In this document: one piece after another, positions 5,809-13,622 of the stretch
Layout of the letters: each line of letters starts with the position of its first letter
Position numbering within the stretch: the stretch's first letter is position 1
Assembly (NCBI GenBank): GCA_018896985.1
Contig: JAHILQ010000271.1
Coordinates: forward strand, 1 to 14,160
Length of the DNA stretch: 14,160 nt
Reading direction: 5' to 3'
Origin: Nitrospinota bacterium
Lineage (GTDB): Bacteria > Nitrospirota > Thermodesulfovibrionia > Thermodesulfovibrionales > UBA1546
Translations under genes and position numbers: made by a program
Notes under the pieces: model-generated
What the model saw: only the letters and a program-made list of their open reading frames with translations
What the model was told of the DNA's origin: nothing
Databases searched by the model: none

Positions 5809-8800
5809 ATGGCTATATCCTCTAAAAAAACACAGCCGGTTTTATTTAAAGACTTCTGGATAACAGCAGGAATCTTTTCAAGCCATTATCTCTTGGAGCG
5901 GCTGCCGAAAGCAGGGGCAAAAATATGGCCTTCTGATGAAGAAGTACTCTCTGCATATAAAGCTATTCAAGAATTATATAAGAAGAATATAGTCGGCTTG
6001 AGAAAAGGAAACGAAGCCAACACTGAAAGAAGATTTATTGACAAAGTTTTTAATGAATTAGGGTTTGGTTATCTTAATCAGGATAAAATCCCGGAAGCAG
6101 AGCGCAGACAAGTGCCGGATTATTTTCTCTATTCTACGCCAGAAGAAGCCGGCAAAGCTTTTGAACTGTCCCCACATAAGAAATACAAGCTCTCAATCTC
6201 AATTGCAGAAGCAAAACGCTGGGATCATAATTTAGACCAACCGTCTTCCGGTAAAGGCAAAGCTCCGAGAGGCACGTATCCGCATCAACAGATAAGAGAT
6301 TATCTAAGTGAATCTGAACATATTAAATGGGGAATTCTTACCAATGGCAAGGAATGGCGGCTTTATTTCAAAGAAGGACGTTCAAGTAAATTCTTTGAGA
6401 TAGATATTGAGGCATGCCTTGAAGACCTTCAGAAGTTCAAGTATTTTTATATTCTATTTAGGCCTGATGCCTTCATAGAGGACAGCGCCGGCAGATGCCT
6501 TCTCGACAACATTTATGATGAATCACTGAGATTTCAGGAAGATATAGAAAGAAACCTTAGAGAAAAGGTTTTTAAATGCGTTGAATGGCTTGGGCATGGA
6601 TTCCTGTCCAGAGAAGAAAATCGCCTTTCAAAAAAAGACCTCGACTCGATATACCATCACAGCCTTATTCTTTTATACCGAATACTTTTTGTTCTTAATG
6701 CAGAGGCAAGAGACCTTCTTTCTACAAATCCACAAACAAAATACTACAAACATTACGGTATCCAGAGGATAAAGGATAAGGTAACGAATGAAAAGGGCGA
6801 ATTTATAAGCAACAAAACAGTTCTGTATGATGCCCTTTTAGCACTTTTTCAACTTATAAACGGCAGTGATGAAAAGCTCAACAAAGATATGAGTATTCCG
6901 AGATATAACGGCGGCCTCTTTGATCCTGAGAGATATAAATTCCTTGAAGAAAATAAGGCAGGTGACGATATACTCTCAGAGGTGATTTATGAGCTCTCTT
7001 ACCGCACTGACAAAACAGGGGAAACCCATAGCATCGATTACAAGGGGCTTGGGGAAAGACATCTTGGAACCGTTTATGAAGGTTTGCTTGAACACAAGTT
7101 TAGCCTTACTAATGGTAAGGTAGTTCTTCAAAACGATAAAGGAGAACGAAAAGCGACAGGCGCATATTACACACCTGATTACATCGTTAAGTATATTGTT
7201 GAAAATACATTAACGCCGATTCTCAAAGAGATAGATGAAAAGGTTAAGAAAGAATATAAAGGGGAAAAAGATGACTCTTTTGCAAAAGAAGTTCTCAAAC
7301 TCAACATCTGTGACCCTGCGATGGGGTCAGGGCATTTTCTTGTTGAGGCAGTTCAATATCTTGCGGATGAGATTGCTTATCATCCAACAACAGAGCTAAA
7401 AACACCAAAAGGCGAAACAGAGGATGAAATTAATTACTGGAAACGCAAGGTAGTAGAGTCCTGCATTTACGGTGTAGACATAAAAGAACTTGCTGTTGAG
7501 CTTGCAAAACTCTCCTTATGGCTTAAGACCGTTGATAAAAGCCAGCCGCTTAACTTTTTAGACCATCATCTCAGGTGCGGCAACTCGCTCATCGGCGCAA
7601 GAATTAACGATTTAAGCTATCTGCCGCTGTCCAAAGGAAAACAGAAGAAGCCGGAGGAGCAGGATAGTCAACTTGTGATGTTTGATAAATCTCGTTTTAA
7701 AGATGATATTACTACAGTAATCAAAGGATTCCATGCAATAGAAGAAATGCCGACCGAGAAACTTTCAGATATAAAGGCAAAAGAAAAGACATTTCACAAA
7801 TTGACTGAGGAATTGGTTAGATATAGAGAAATTGCCGACCTCTGGACAAGTCTATTCTTTGGAAATAATCTTGAAGAAAAAGAACAGGTATTTGAAGACC
7901 TTTTGAAAGACCAATTTAAATATCAGACTGATATGTTCGGGTCAGATGCCGAGGTTACTATAAAAAAGAGAGCAAAAGCAGGCATATCAAATCAGATATA
8001 TAGTTTTGTAGTCAGTTCGCTACAAAGTCCTGATAAAAAGATACCGCTATCATCATTAAGTCCCATGCTTGAGAAGTCTGAATCTATAGCAGGAGACAAA
8101 AATTTCTTTCACTGGGAGCTTGAATTTCCTGAGGTGTTCTTTAATGCAGATGGAAGCCACAAAGAAAATTCCGGATTTGATTGTGTGATTGGAAATCCTC
8201 CATATGATGTTTTATCAGAACTTGAACAGGGGCGGGATACTCAACATGAGAAAGACTTTTTTTCACAGCAATTAATGTATAGACCTGCTATTGGGAGTAA
8301 GCTAAATTTTTACCGACTATTTGGCGCAATATCTTTACATGTACTCAAAAATACAGGTATGCATGGATTTATTGTTCCAATGGCTTTATTAGCCGATAAA
8401 CAGGCAATGCCTTTGAGGGAATTTATGCTCAAAAAGAATTGTTTACAAAAAGTAGAAGCATTCCCTCAAAAGGATGATCCCACAAACAGGGTATTTCCTG
8501 AGGCAAAGCTTTCAACCTGTATATACATTCTTAGCAAACAAAAGCCGTCTTTATTCACCATCAGAATTCATCACGGAAGAGATATTCTTGAGTCCTCAAC
8601 TCACTTAAGTATAAAACCGTCTCAGATTGAAGAATTTGATAAAGAGAACTTAAGCATTCCTTCCTATCCGGATATGACCACAAAGGATTTTGCCCTTGCG
8701 CTAAAATTGAACAAGGTTTCTAACGGGGTTATGCTCAAGCACTTCGCTCCATCGCAGCAAGGAGAGGTTAATCTCACTTCACACTCAGAATATCTGACAG

Positions 8801-9717
8801 GCGAAGAAAAAGGGCGGATTGTTTTGAGAGGTGCGCATATAAATCGCTATGAGTTTCAGGAAGAACCAAAACAAGGAACTCCGATGTATGTTGATATCAA
8901 AAGGTTTCTTGATGCACATGGCAAAGATACAAAGGCATACGATCATAAATATATCCGCATCGGCTATCAGAGAGGCTCAGCAATAGATAACTGGCGCAGA
9001 ATTATCGCAACCATTGTTGAAAAGGACAATTTTTGTTCTGACACAATTAATTACATCGTCAATCCCAAAGAATACAATCTCTTTGCTATTCTTGCTTTAC
9101 TGAATTCATCATTGTGGGAATGGCGGTTCAGACTTACAAGCACTAATAATCATATTAATTCTTATGAGATAGACCCAATGCCGATGCCACCTATCTTGTT
9201 CACCACTCCCGAAAAAGAGCGGAAGGAGTTTTTTAAAGAAGCTGTTAAGCTGCATGAACGTTCAAAATATGATGACGTTATGAAATGGGCAGAGTATGAA
9301 TTGGCGTTAAAAAGGACGGATACCTCCCATGACTTCCTTGCCTATCTCGCAGAGCAGATGATTGAGTTAAACAAGGCGAAAGGTAATGAGACAAAAGGAT
9401 TTGTCAAATGGCTTGAACGTGAAATCGGAGCGGAGATTGATACCTTAGCAAATAAAACTGCTATCAAAGAATATCACGACAATGACTTCAACCATTTGCT
9501 TGATGTTCTCAAAAAGAATAAAAGCAGCCTCTCTATTGACCCTTCAAGCCGAAAGACTCAGGAACTCCTTGAAAGACATTTCGCAAAAAGCATTTTAGCT
9601 CTTGAGCCATTGAAAGGAAAATTATCGGCTACCGATGAGTTGATAGACGATATTGTTTATAAGTTGTATGGATTGACGCCGGAAGAGATTGCCATAATTG
9701 AAGGGAGTAAAAAGTAG
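5809..9717 (+). CDS. Single-chain restriction-modification enzyme, Eco57I-like (type IIG/IIL)
   Basis: A 1302-residue fusion that should both methylate adenine N6 and cut unmodified DNA. The N-terminal nuclease-like domain shows E73 (TERRFI), D104 (VPDYFLY) and E134/K136 (IAEAKRW), matching PD-(D/E)xK. The methyltransferase shows motif X-like YYTPDYIVKYI (453-463), motif I DPAMGSGHFL (502-511), GVDIKELAVELAKLSLWL, and motif IV NPPY (796-799). About 285 residues separate motifs I and IV, a helical insertion. The region after about 850 (RGAHINRYEF and on) resembles TaqI-type target recognition. The C-terminus IDDIVYKLYGLTPEEIAIIE is the family tail. The gene appears intact. The ATG lacks a ribosome binding site and sits close to the predicted transcription start. 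BREX PglX was considered, but the N-terminal nuclease motif argues against it. Confidence 0.92.
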   Translation: MAISSKKTQPVLFKDFWITAGIFSSHYLLERLPKAGAKIWPSDEEVLSAYKAIQELYKKNIVGLRKGNEANTERRFIDKVFNELGFGYLNQDKIPEAERRQVPDYFLYSTPEEAGKAFELSPHKKYKLSISIAEAKRWDHNLDQPSSGKGKAPRGTYPHQQIRDYLSESEHIKWGILTNGKEWRLYFKEGRSSKFFEIDIEACLEDLQKFKYFYILFRPDAFIEDSAGRCLLDNIYDESLRFQEDIERNLREKVFKCVEWLGHGFLSREENRLSKKDLDSIYHHSLILLYRILFVLNAEARDLLSTNPQTKYYKHYGIQRIKDKVTNEKGEFISNKTVLYDALLALFQLINGSDEKLNKDMSIPRYNGGLFDPERYKFLEENKAGDDILSEVIYELSYRTDKTGETHSIDYKGLGERHLGTVYEGLLEHKFSLTNGKVVLQNDKGERKATGAYYTPDYIVKYIVENTLTPILKEIDEKVKKEYKGEKDDSFAKEVLKLNICDPAMGSGHFLVEAVQYLADEIAYHPTTELKTPKGETEDEINYWKRKVVESCIYGVDIKELAVELAKLSLWLKTVDKSQPLNFLDHHLRCGNSLIGARINDLSYLPLSKGKQKKPEEQDSQLVMFDKSRFKDDITTVIKGFHAIEEMPTEKLSDIKAKEKTFHKLTEELVRYREIADLWTSLFFGNNLEEKEQVFEDLLKDQFKYQTDMFGSDAEVTIKKRAKAGISNQIYSFVVSSLQSPDKKIPLSSLSPMLEKSESIAGDKNFFHWELEFPEVFFNADGSHKENSGFDCVIGNPPYDVLSELEQGRDTQHEKDFFSQQLMYRPAIGSKLNFYRLFGAISLHVLKNTGMHGFIVPMALLADKQAMPLREFMLKKNCLQKVEAFPQKDDPTNRVFPEAKLSTCIYILSKQKPSLFTIRIHHGRDILESSTHLSIKPSQIEEFDKENLSIPSYPDMTTKDFALALKLNKVSNGVMLKHFAPSQQGEVNLTSHSEYLTGEEKGRIVLRGAHINRYEFQEEPKQGTPMYVDIKRFLDAHGKDTKAYDHKYIRIGYQRGSAIDNWRRIIATIVEKDNFCSDTINYIVNPKEYNLFAILALLNSSLWEWRFRLTSTNNHINSYEIDPMPMPPILFTTPEKERKEFFKEAVKLHERSKYDDVMKWAEYELALKRTDTSHDFLAYLAEQMIELNKAKGNETKGFVKWLEREIGAEIDTLANKTAIKEYHDNDFNHLLDVLKKNKSSLSIDPSSRKTQELLERHFAKSILALEPLKGKLSATDELIDDIVYKLYGLTPEEIAIIEGSKK

Positions 9718-9732
9718 TTTAAGGAAACTAAT

Positions 9733-10770
9733 ATGAACGAACGAAAAGAATTAAAGCATATTTTTAAGTTTCATGACACTATTCCCGATAGGATAATTTC
9801 AAGGGAAAGTAATACGATAGAATTCAAAGAATCGTTCAATTGGAATTCAAAAGATAAGTATGGTTGCACTGCGGCTGCTTTTTCAAATAATAGAGGGGGG
9901 TATATTATTTTTGGAGTAAAAAATCAGCCAAGAGATTTAGTTGGGCTGTCGAATGACAACTTTGAGAACTTAGATGAATCAAAAATTGCCGAGTTCTTAA
10001 ACAGCATATTCTCCCCTGAAATTTTATTCGAGAAGTATCTTGAAAATGTTAATAGAAAAAAAGTAGGCATCTTTCATATCATTCAAAACCCCAAAAAACC
10101 TGTGGTTTGCATAAAAAATAGCGGAGATCTTCAGGAAGCGGTTATTTACTATAGATACAATGCAAGAAGCGAGAAAATCAAATATCCTGCACTAAATGCT
10201 TTGCTTGAAGAAATTCAGTTAAGAGAAAGACAGGCGTGGATGGAACACTTCGAAAGAATATCGAAAATCGGGCCTGAAAATGCTGCGATATTAGACACTA
10301 TCGAAGGAAAAATTGAAGGGAGTGGTGGAACGCTTGTGATTGATGAAAAACTTCTTCCAAAGTTAAATTTTATAAAAGAGGGCCATTTTGCAGAAAAAGG
10401 TTTTCCTACGCTCAAACTCATCGGGGATGTTAAGCCGATAACGGTTATTCCTTTAGACAAAAGGGGTAAATTGGGTACAGATATTCGTTATCGAATTACC
10501 AGCGATCCAAATGCGCCAGAAGTAAGAATTGAAGAAGAAAGTCTCTTAAGAGACACACTAAGTTATAATGATTTAACAAAAATACTATGCGAAAGGTATG
10601 CAGACTTCAGAATGAATAATAATTATCATCGTATCAGAAAAGAAATATGTGAAAAGCCTGGCTATAGAATTAGAAGATATCTCAACCCTAAAAATCCAAA
10701 AAGTACAAGTCAAGATTTTTATTACCCAAGAATTATCGAAGAATTTGATAAACACTATACAATTAAGTAA
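9733..10770 (+). CDS. Schlafen AlbA_2-domain protein
   Basis: A 345-residue protein whose N-terminal part (about 20-150) is an AlbA_2/Schlafen domain. It shows ESNTIEFKE (E25, E30, K32), a run of small residues and Asn leading to NNRGGYIIFGVKN, and LVGL. Such domains bind nucleic acid, and some Schlafen proteins cut tRNA or rRNA using Glu/Asp residues in this core. The remaining 190 residues are not recognised; the end (NNYHRIRKEICEKPGYRIRR) is strongly basic and could bind nucleic acid. It starts 15 bases after the restriction-modification stop with AAGGAA 7 bases upstream of the ATG, so it is almost certainly in the same operon. An accessory or effector role in the restriction system is inference. 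It is visibly A+T-richer than the following tail module. Confidence 0.8.
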   Translation: MNERKELKHIFKFHDTIPDRIISRESNTIEFKESFNWNSKDKYGCTAAAFSNNRGGYIIFGVKNQPRDLVGLSNDNFENLDESKIAEFLNSIFSPEILFEKYLENVNRKKVGIFHIIQNPKKPVVCIKNSGDLQEAVIYYRYNARSEKIKYPALNALLEEIQLRERQAWMEHFERISKIGPENAAILDTIEGKIEGSGGTLVIDEKLLPKLNFIKEGHFAEKGFPTLKLIGDVKPITVIPLDKRGKLGTDIRYRITSDPNAPEVRIEEESLLRDTLSYNDLTKILCERYADFRMNNNYHRIRKEICEKPGYRIRRYLNPKNPKSTSQDFYYPRIIEEFDKHYTIK

Positions 10771-10782
10771 GGTGAAATAGTT

Positions 10783-10980
10783 ATGAAATACCAGCAGCCC
10801 TTCATTACCCTCGTCAACCATATCCTTGCCGCCAAGCAACAACCCCCTTCATCCCCCTTTGTTAAGGGGGAATTATCTAACGCCGACACCTCCGCCCTTG
10901 AAAAGCAGATAGACGAGATGGTATATAAGCTCTACGCCCTCACAACAGATGAGATTGAGATTGTGGAGGGAAAGGGATAA
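10783..10980 (+). CDS. Tail module 1: orphan methyltransferase C-terminus with embedded palindrome
   Basis: A 65-residue open frame starting with an ATG that has AAGGTG 9 bases upstream, 12 bases after the Schlafen gene. QQPFITLVNHILAAKQQ and ADTSALEKQIDEMVYKLY, then EIEIVEG, match the last 50 or so residues of TaqI/Eco57I-type methyltransferases. Between the two parts sits PPSSPFVKGELSN, encoded by a C/G palindrome and absent from normal relatives as I remember them. There is no catalytic domain. It is clearly homologous in DNA to two further copies at 12886-13071 and 13615-13839. It may be a translated remnant or a small functional subunit; I favour remnant, since only the tail is present. 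Confidence 0.6.
   Translation: MKYQQPFITLVNHILAAKQQPPSSPFVKGELSNADTSALEKQIDEMVYKLYALTTDEIEIVEGKG
10843..10877. repeat. Palindromic element copy 1 inside tail module
   Basis: CCCCCTTCAT is followed by the hairpin CCCCCTT-TGTT-AAGGGGG (10853-10870) and AATTATC. The element is 35 bases long and reads in frame through the host module. Confidence 0.85.
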
Positions 10981-10987
10981 ATTAATG

Positions 10988-11016
10988 TTGCTGAAAAGAA
11001 CAATTTTTGCTATGCT
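10988..11016 (+). promoter_or_regulatory. Putative promoter of the protease/PIN unit
   Basis: TTGCTG (10988-10993) and TATGCT (11011-11016) are 17 bases apart, with TG one base before the -10 as an extended element. Transcription would begin near 11023, about 5 bases before the ATG at 11028, which has no ribosome binding site. Confidence 0.5.
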
Positions 11017-11027
11017 AACATCAGAAT

Positions 11028-12005
11028 ATGAGTAAAGAAGCCCTTATTCAACAATTAGAAGGAGAACAAACCTCTCGGCTTATTACCTATATTACCGGTG
11101 ATAGGCAACCTTTTGCTACAAGGATAGCAGGTGATGTTGTACCACTGTTAAGTAGACATCTTGAAAAAATTGGCAAAGTAAAGAAGATAAGTTTTTTCTT
11201 ATACACAAGCGGTGGCGATATGTTAGCACCAATACGCGTAGTAAAACTAATTCGTAATCACTGCGATACATTTGAAGTATTAGTACCCTATAAAGCACAT
11301 AGCGCTGGAACGCTTATTGCACTTGGAGCAGATAAAATTGTTATGGGGAAGCTTGGCGAATTATCGCCAGTTGACCCTACTACCGGGCATCCTTTTAATC
11401 CACAAAATCCTGCTAATCCTCAGCAACGTCTTGAAGTGAGTGTGGAAGATCTGAATTCGTATTTTTTATTTGCAAAAGAGAAAGCCGGTGTAAAAGCCGA
11501 CCAAATGGCAGATGTTTATAAAATGCTGGTTGAAAAACTACATCCATTGTCTATTGGTAATGCATATCGTGCATATAGGATGGCTAAGCTTTTGACTGAA
11601 AGACTCCTATCTCTCCATATGGATAAAAAAAAGGAAAGCGTAAAAATGAAAAAAATCATAAAAGAAATTACAGGAGATATTACCATACATGCATACCCTA
11701 TTGACCGTGATGAGGCGAAAGAACTCGGACTAAAAGTAGATATTCCAAAAAATTCAGTCGAGCAACTTATGTGGCAATTATATGAGGAATATTCTGTGCC
11801 AATGAAACTTGGTCAACCGTTTCAGCCTAATGAGCTTCTTGCTGGCAAGGATATGGCAGAAATAAAGCAGGCCGCTGCATATATAGAAAGTATGGGATTT
11901 TCTCACCAATTTATATTTACTGGGAAAGTGCACAAAACTATTCGCGATAATAAACCGGTGATTGATATGAACATTGATTCGCAATCATGGGTTGAGGTAC
12001 AATAA
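11028..12005 (+). CDS. SDH_sah-family ClpP-fold serine protease
   Basis: A 325-residue cytosolic protease of the SDH_sah ('serine dehydrogenase proteinase') family, related to the ClpP/SppA fold. The oxyanion-loop YTSGGDM (59-65), the nucleophile Ser92 in AHSAGTLIALGAD and the following ELSPVDP (111-117) are all present, so it looks active. No signal peptide or membrane helix is seen, unlike many SppA or TM-linked relatives. The C-terminal third (GFSHQFIFTGKVHKTIRDN and on) may hold substrate recognition. It heads a unit with a 126-aa protein 4 bases downstream and a PIN protein. The genetic link suggests that it may cleave the partner protein and so control the PIN nuclease; this is inference. 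The older dehydrogenase name is not supported by any cofactor motif. Confidence 0.85.
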   Translation: MSKEALIQQLEGEQTSRLITYITGDRQPFATRIAGDVVPLLSRHLEKIGKVKKISFFLYTSGGDMLAPIRVVKLIRNHCDTFEVLVPYKAHSAGTLIALGADKIVMGKLGELSPVDPTTGHPFNPQNPANPQQRLEVSVEDLNSYFLFAKEKAGVKADQMADVYKMLVEKLHPLSIGNAYRAYRMAKLLTERLLSLHMDKKKESVKMKKIIKEITGDITIHAYPIDRDEAKELGLKVDIPKNSVEQLMWQLYEEYSVPMKLGQPFQPNELLAGKDMAEIKQAAAYIESMGFSHQFIFTGKVHKTIRDNKPVIDMNIDSQSWVEVQ

Positions 12006-12009
12006 AATT

Positions 12010-12390
12010 ATGGAAACTACATTAAATAATCAAAAAGTCTCAACAGATACATCATCTGCATTTGCATTGTCAAGAGATATAGGTGTGGATAAAATGACTT
12101 TTACACCTACGAAGAATATATTAAGGCTCGAACTATTTGAACTATTGGATGAGTGGGAAGGATACGTAAGATTCCCTTTTGAAAATTTTTTGGAGCAAGA
12201 CCAGCCCGAAGTTGAGAGAAGATTTGTTTTACCTCAACGGCTTACCGATCCTCTCTACGGCCGTGATGAGTTGGATATGAAATTACAAGAAATGGCTACC
12301 CAGGCGCCTTCTATGGAACAAGTATGGGAAATAACAGAAAGGTTACCGTCATTATCAAAACTCCTCTCAGAGGAAAGAGATAATGAGTAA
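12010..12390 (+). CDS. Unrecognised 126-aa protein, candidate antitoxin of the PIN protein
   Basis: I do not recognise a family. The ATG at 12010 is 4 bases past the protease stop, with GAGG about 12 bases upstream; a longer frame from 11974 would overlap the protease and is less likely. The N-terminal 35 residues are Ser/Thr/Asn-rich and look disordered. A middle segment, LRLELFELLDEWEGYVRFPF (roughly residues 39-58), is amphipathic and acidic. The C-terminus (about 85-126) is helical and acidic, ending LLSEERDNE. The TAA is directly followed by the ATG of the PIN gene, the layout of an antitoxin-toxin pair. An acidic protein with a disordered start would suit a proteolytically controlled antitoxin, with the upstream protease as candidate. 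This is inference. Confidence 0.65.
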   Translation: METTLNNQKVSTDTSSAFALSRDIGVDKMTFTPTKNILRLELFELLDEWEGYVRFPFENFLEQDQPEVERRFVLPQRLTDPLYGRDELDMKLQEMATQAPSMEQVWEITERLPSLSKLLSEERDNE

Positions 12391-12858
12391 ATGCCAAAAT
12401 ATTTTCTTGAGACAAGTGCTTTTACTAAACGATACAAATCTGAGACAGGCTCTGACGTTGTAAACAACCTTTTTAATAACAGCCAAGATTTATTTTATTT
12501 GAACCTTGCGATTATTGAGATGCGCAAGGTTTTTTATCGTCTGTGGAAATACCCCCTTCAACAGGACGCTCAGATTACTGAAGAAGATTTTAATGCCCTT
12601 AATAGTCGATTTGCAGCAGACATCTTACAAATGCAAAGAATCGAATTTACAGAAGAAATGATAGAACAAGCGGTTTCTATCCTTAGAAAAGCATGGATTC
12701 CTAATATCTTTGATTTAGCACAACTTTCAGCCTACTTAATTGCAAAACAGGAATACTCTGATATGATTTTTGTGTGCTCAGATGAACGTTCAAAATTAAT
12801 AGAGGGTGTTAAACAATTTGTTCAAGAGGGAGACATTATTGTTCCCGGAAGTATATGA
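12391..12858 (+). CDS. PIN-domain (VapC-like) putative ribonuclease toxin
   Basis: A 155-residue PIN-fold protein. The usual VapC start YFLDTSAL-KRY is here YFLETSAFTKRY, so the first metal-binding Asp is Glu (E7). The other acidic positions are kept: E43 (LAIIEM), D108 (NIFDLAQLSAYLIA) and D131 (FVCSDE). Asp-to-Glu at position one may weaken but need not abolish Mg-dependent RNA cleavage. The start codon abuts the stop of the 126-aa gene, so translation is probably coupled and the pair may be a toxin-antitoxin module. The protease upstream probably shares the transcript. No ribosome binding site beyond the coding end of the preceding gene is clear. Confidence 0.82.
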   Translation: MPKYFLETSAFTKRYKSETGSDVVNNLFNNSQDLFYLNLAIIEMRKVFYRLWKYPLQQDAQITEEDFNALNSRFAADILQMQRIEFTEEMIEQAVSILRKAWIPNIFDLAQLSAYLIAKQEYSDMIFVCSDERSKLIEGVKQFVQEGDIIVPGSI

Positions 12859-12885
12859 AATGATTTTCTTGCATTACATACTTAG

Positions 12886-13071
12886 CCCTTTATCACCCTC
12901 GTTGACCAAATTATTTCAGCAAAACAAAAACATCCCCCTTTATCCCCCTTTGATAAGGGGGAATCATCTGTTGCCGACACTTCTGCCCTTGAACGACAGA
13001 TTGATGAGATGGTCTACAAGCTTTACGACCTCACGTCGGATGAGATTGAGATTGTGGAGGGGAAAGGGTAA
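12886..13071 (+). pseudogene. Tail module 2: orphan methyltransferase C-terminus, no start codon
   Basis: The frame reads PFITLVDQIISAKQ, then palindrome-encoded HPPLSPFDKGESS, then ADTSALERQIDEMVYKLYDL and EIEIVEGKG to TAA at 13069-13071. It is open throughout but is preceded directly by an in-frame TAG (12883-12885) and contains no ATG, GTG or TTG before the conserved MVYKLY. Independent translation of the module is therefore unlikely. Its reading frame is nevertheless intact, which suggests recent decay or selection before loss of the start. It lies 27 bases after the PIN gene. Confidence 0.7.
12934..12968. repeat. Palindromic element copy 2 inside tail module
   Basis: CCCCCTTTAT is followed by the hairpin CCCCCTT-TGAT-AAGGGGG (12944-12961) and AATCATC. 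It has the same length and position in the module as copies 1 and 3. Confidence 0.85.
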
Positions 13072-13072
13072 A

Positions 13073-13105
13073 ATGAGCAAGCTTGAGAATACGAGGAAAA
13101 TGTAA
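13073..13105 (+). other. Possible 10-codon leader ORF
   Basis: ATG to TAA encodes MSKLENTRKM. GGAGGGG lies about 13 bases upstream, inside tail module 2. Its TAA overlaps the ATG of the next gene as TAATG, so it could couple translation. It could also be chance or a remnant of another gene. Confidence 0.3.
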
Positions 13106-13422
13106 TGAGCTTTGAGGAGAAGATATTTTTTACAGTAAAGACGCCTCTTAACATTGAAGTCAGAACCACCGTCCAGTATTGGGAATACCTTGTTGCACAC
13201 AAACATCCAGTAATGAAAAACAAGGAAGACATTGTAAAGTTTGTTTTGCAGATGCCTGATGAAATAAGACAAAGCAAAATGGATAAAGAAGTCTTTCTTT
13301 ATTATAAGCAGTCTGATAGACTATGTTATGTGGTTGTCAAGCATACAGAAAAGGAAGGTTTTTTAATAACTGCATATCCTGTTGATAAGGTAAAGGAAGG
13401 AGAAATTGTATGGACAAAGTAA
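13105..13422 (+). CDS. DUF4258-like putative toxin
   Basis: A 105-residue protein resembling small RelE/BECR-fold proteins of the DUF4258 kind that occur next to DUF2283 genes. Recognisable stretches are YWEYLVAHKHPVM, LQMPDEIRQSKMDKEVFLYY, LCYVVVKHTEKEGFLITAYP and KEGEIVW, the last two being the typical final strands. I cannot name catalytic residues with certainty; the His residues in AHKHP and KHTEKE are candidates. The ATG has GAGGAAA about 9 bases upstream. The stop overlaps the downstream DUF2283 gene by 13 bases, so the two are translationally coupled. The order toxin then antitoxin is the reverse of the classical one but common in such pairs. The toxin role is inferred from family and neighbour. 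Confidence 0.7.
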   Translation: MSFEEKIFFTVKTPLNIEVRTTVQYWEYLVAHKHPVMKNKEDIVKFVLQMPDEIRQSKMDKEVFLYYKQSDRLCYVVVKHTEKEGFLITAYPVDKVKEGEIVWTK

Positions 13423-13622
13423 GAGTTTATTACAACAATGAGTCAGATACAATGGACATCTGGTTCGGCAATCCCGAGGATGAAGTCGTATGTGAAGAGG
13501 CGGGAGAAGGCATTATCCTTAAAAAAGATAAAAATGGGAAGACTATAGGGATTGAAAAGCTATATGTAAGCAAAACTGTCGGTATTGACAGGCCTTTGCC
13601 TGTCGAATTAGTAGTTGCGTGA
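13410..13622 (+). CDS. DUF2283 protein, putative antitoxin
   Basis: A 70-residue member of DUF2283: VYYNNESDTMDIWFG at the start matches the family's Y-D-x-E-x-D-x-x-Y-I strand, followed by EGIILKKDKNGKTIGIEKLY. Small proteins of this family lie beside DUF4258-like genes and are taken to be their antitoxins. The ATG at 13410 lies inside the last codons of the preceding gene and has AGGAG about 8 bases upstream. The end overlaps the possible TTG start of tail module 3 by 8 bases. Confidence 0.8.
   Translation: MDKVRVYYNNESDTMDIWFGNPEDEVVCEEAGEGIILKKDKNGKTIGIEKLYVSKTVGIDRPLPVELVVA

Noticed and set aside
12806..13105. Open frame of 99 codons through the second tail module
   Set aside because: It runs out of frame with the homologous tail reading and its middle is only the palindrome read in another phase; the C-terminal similarity to tails lies in a different frame.
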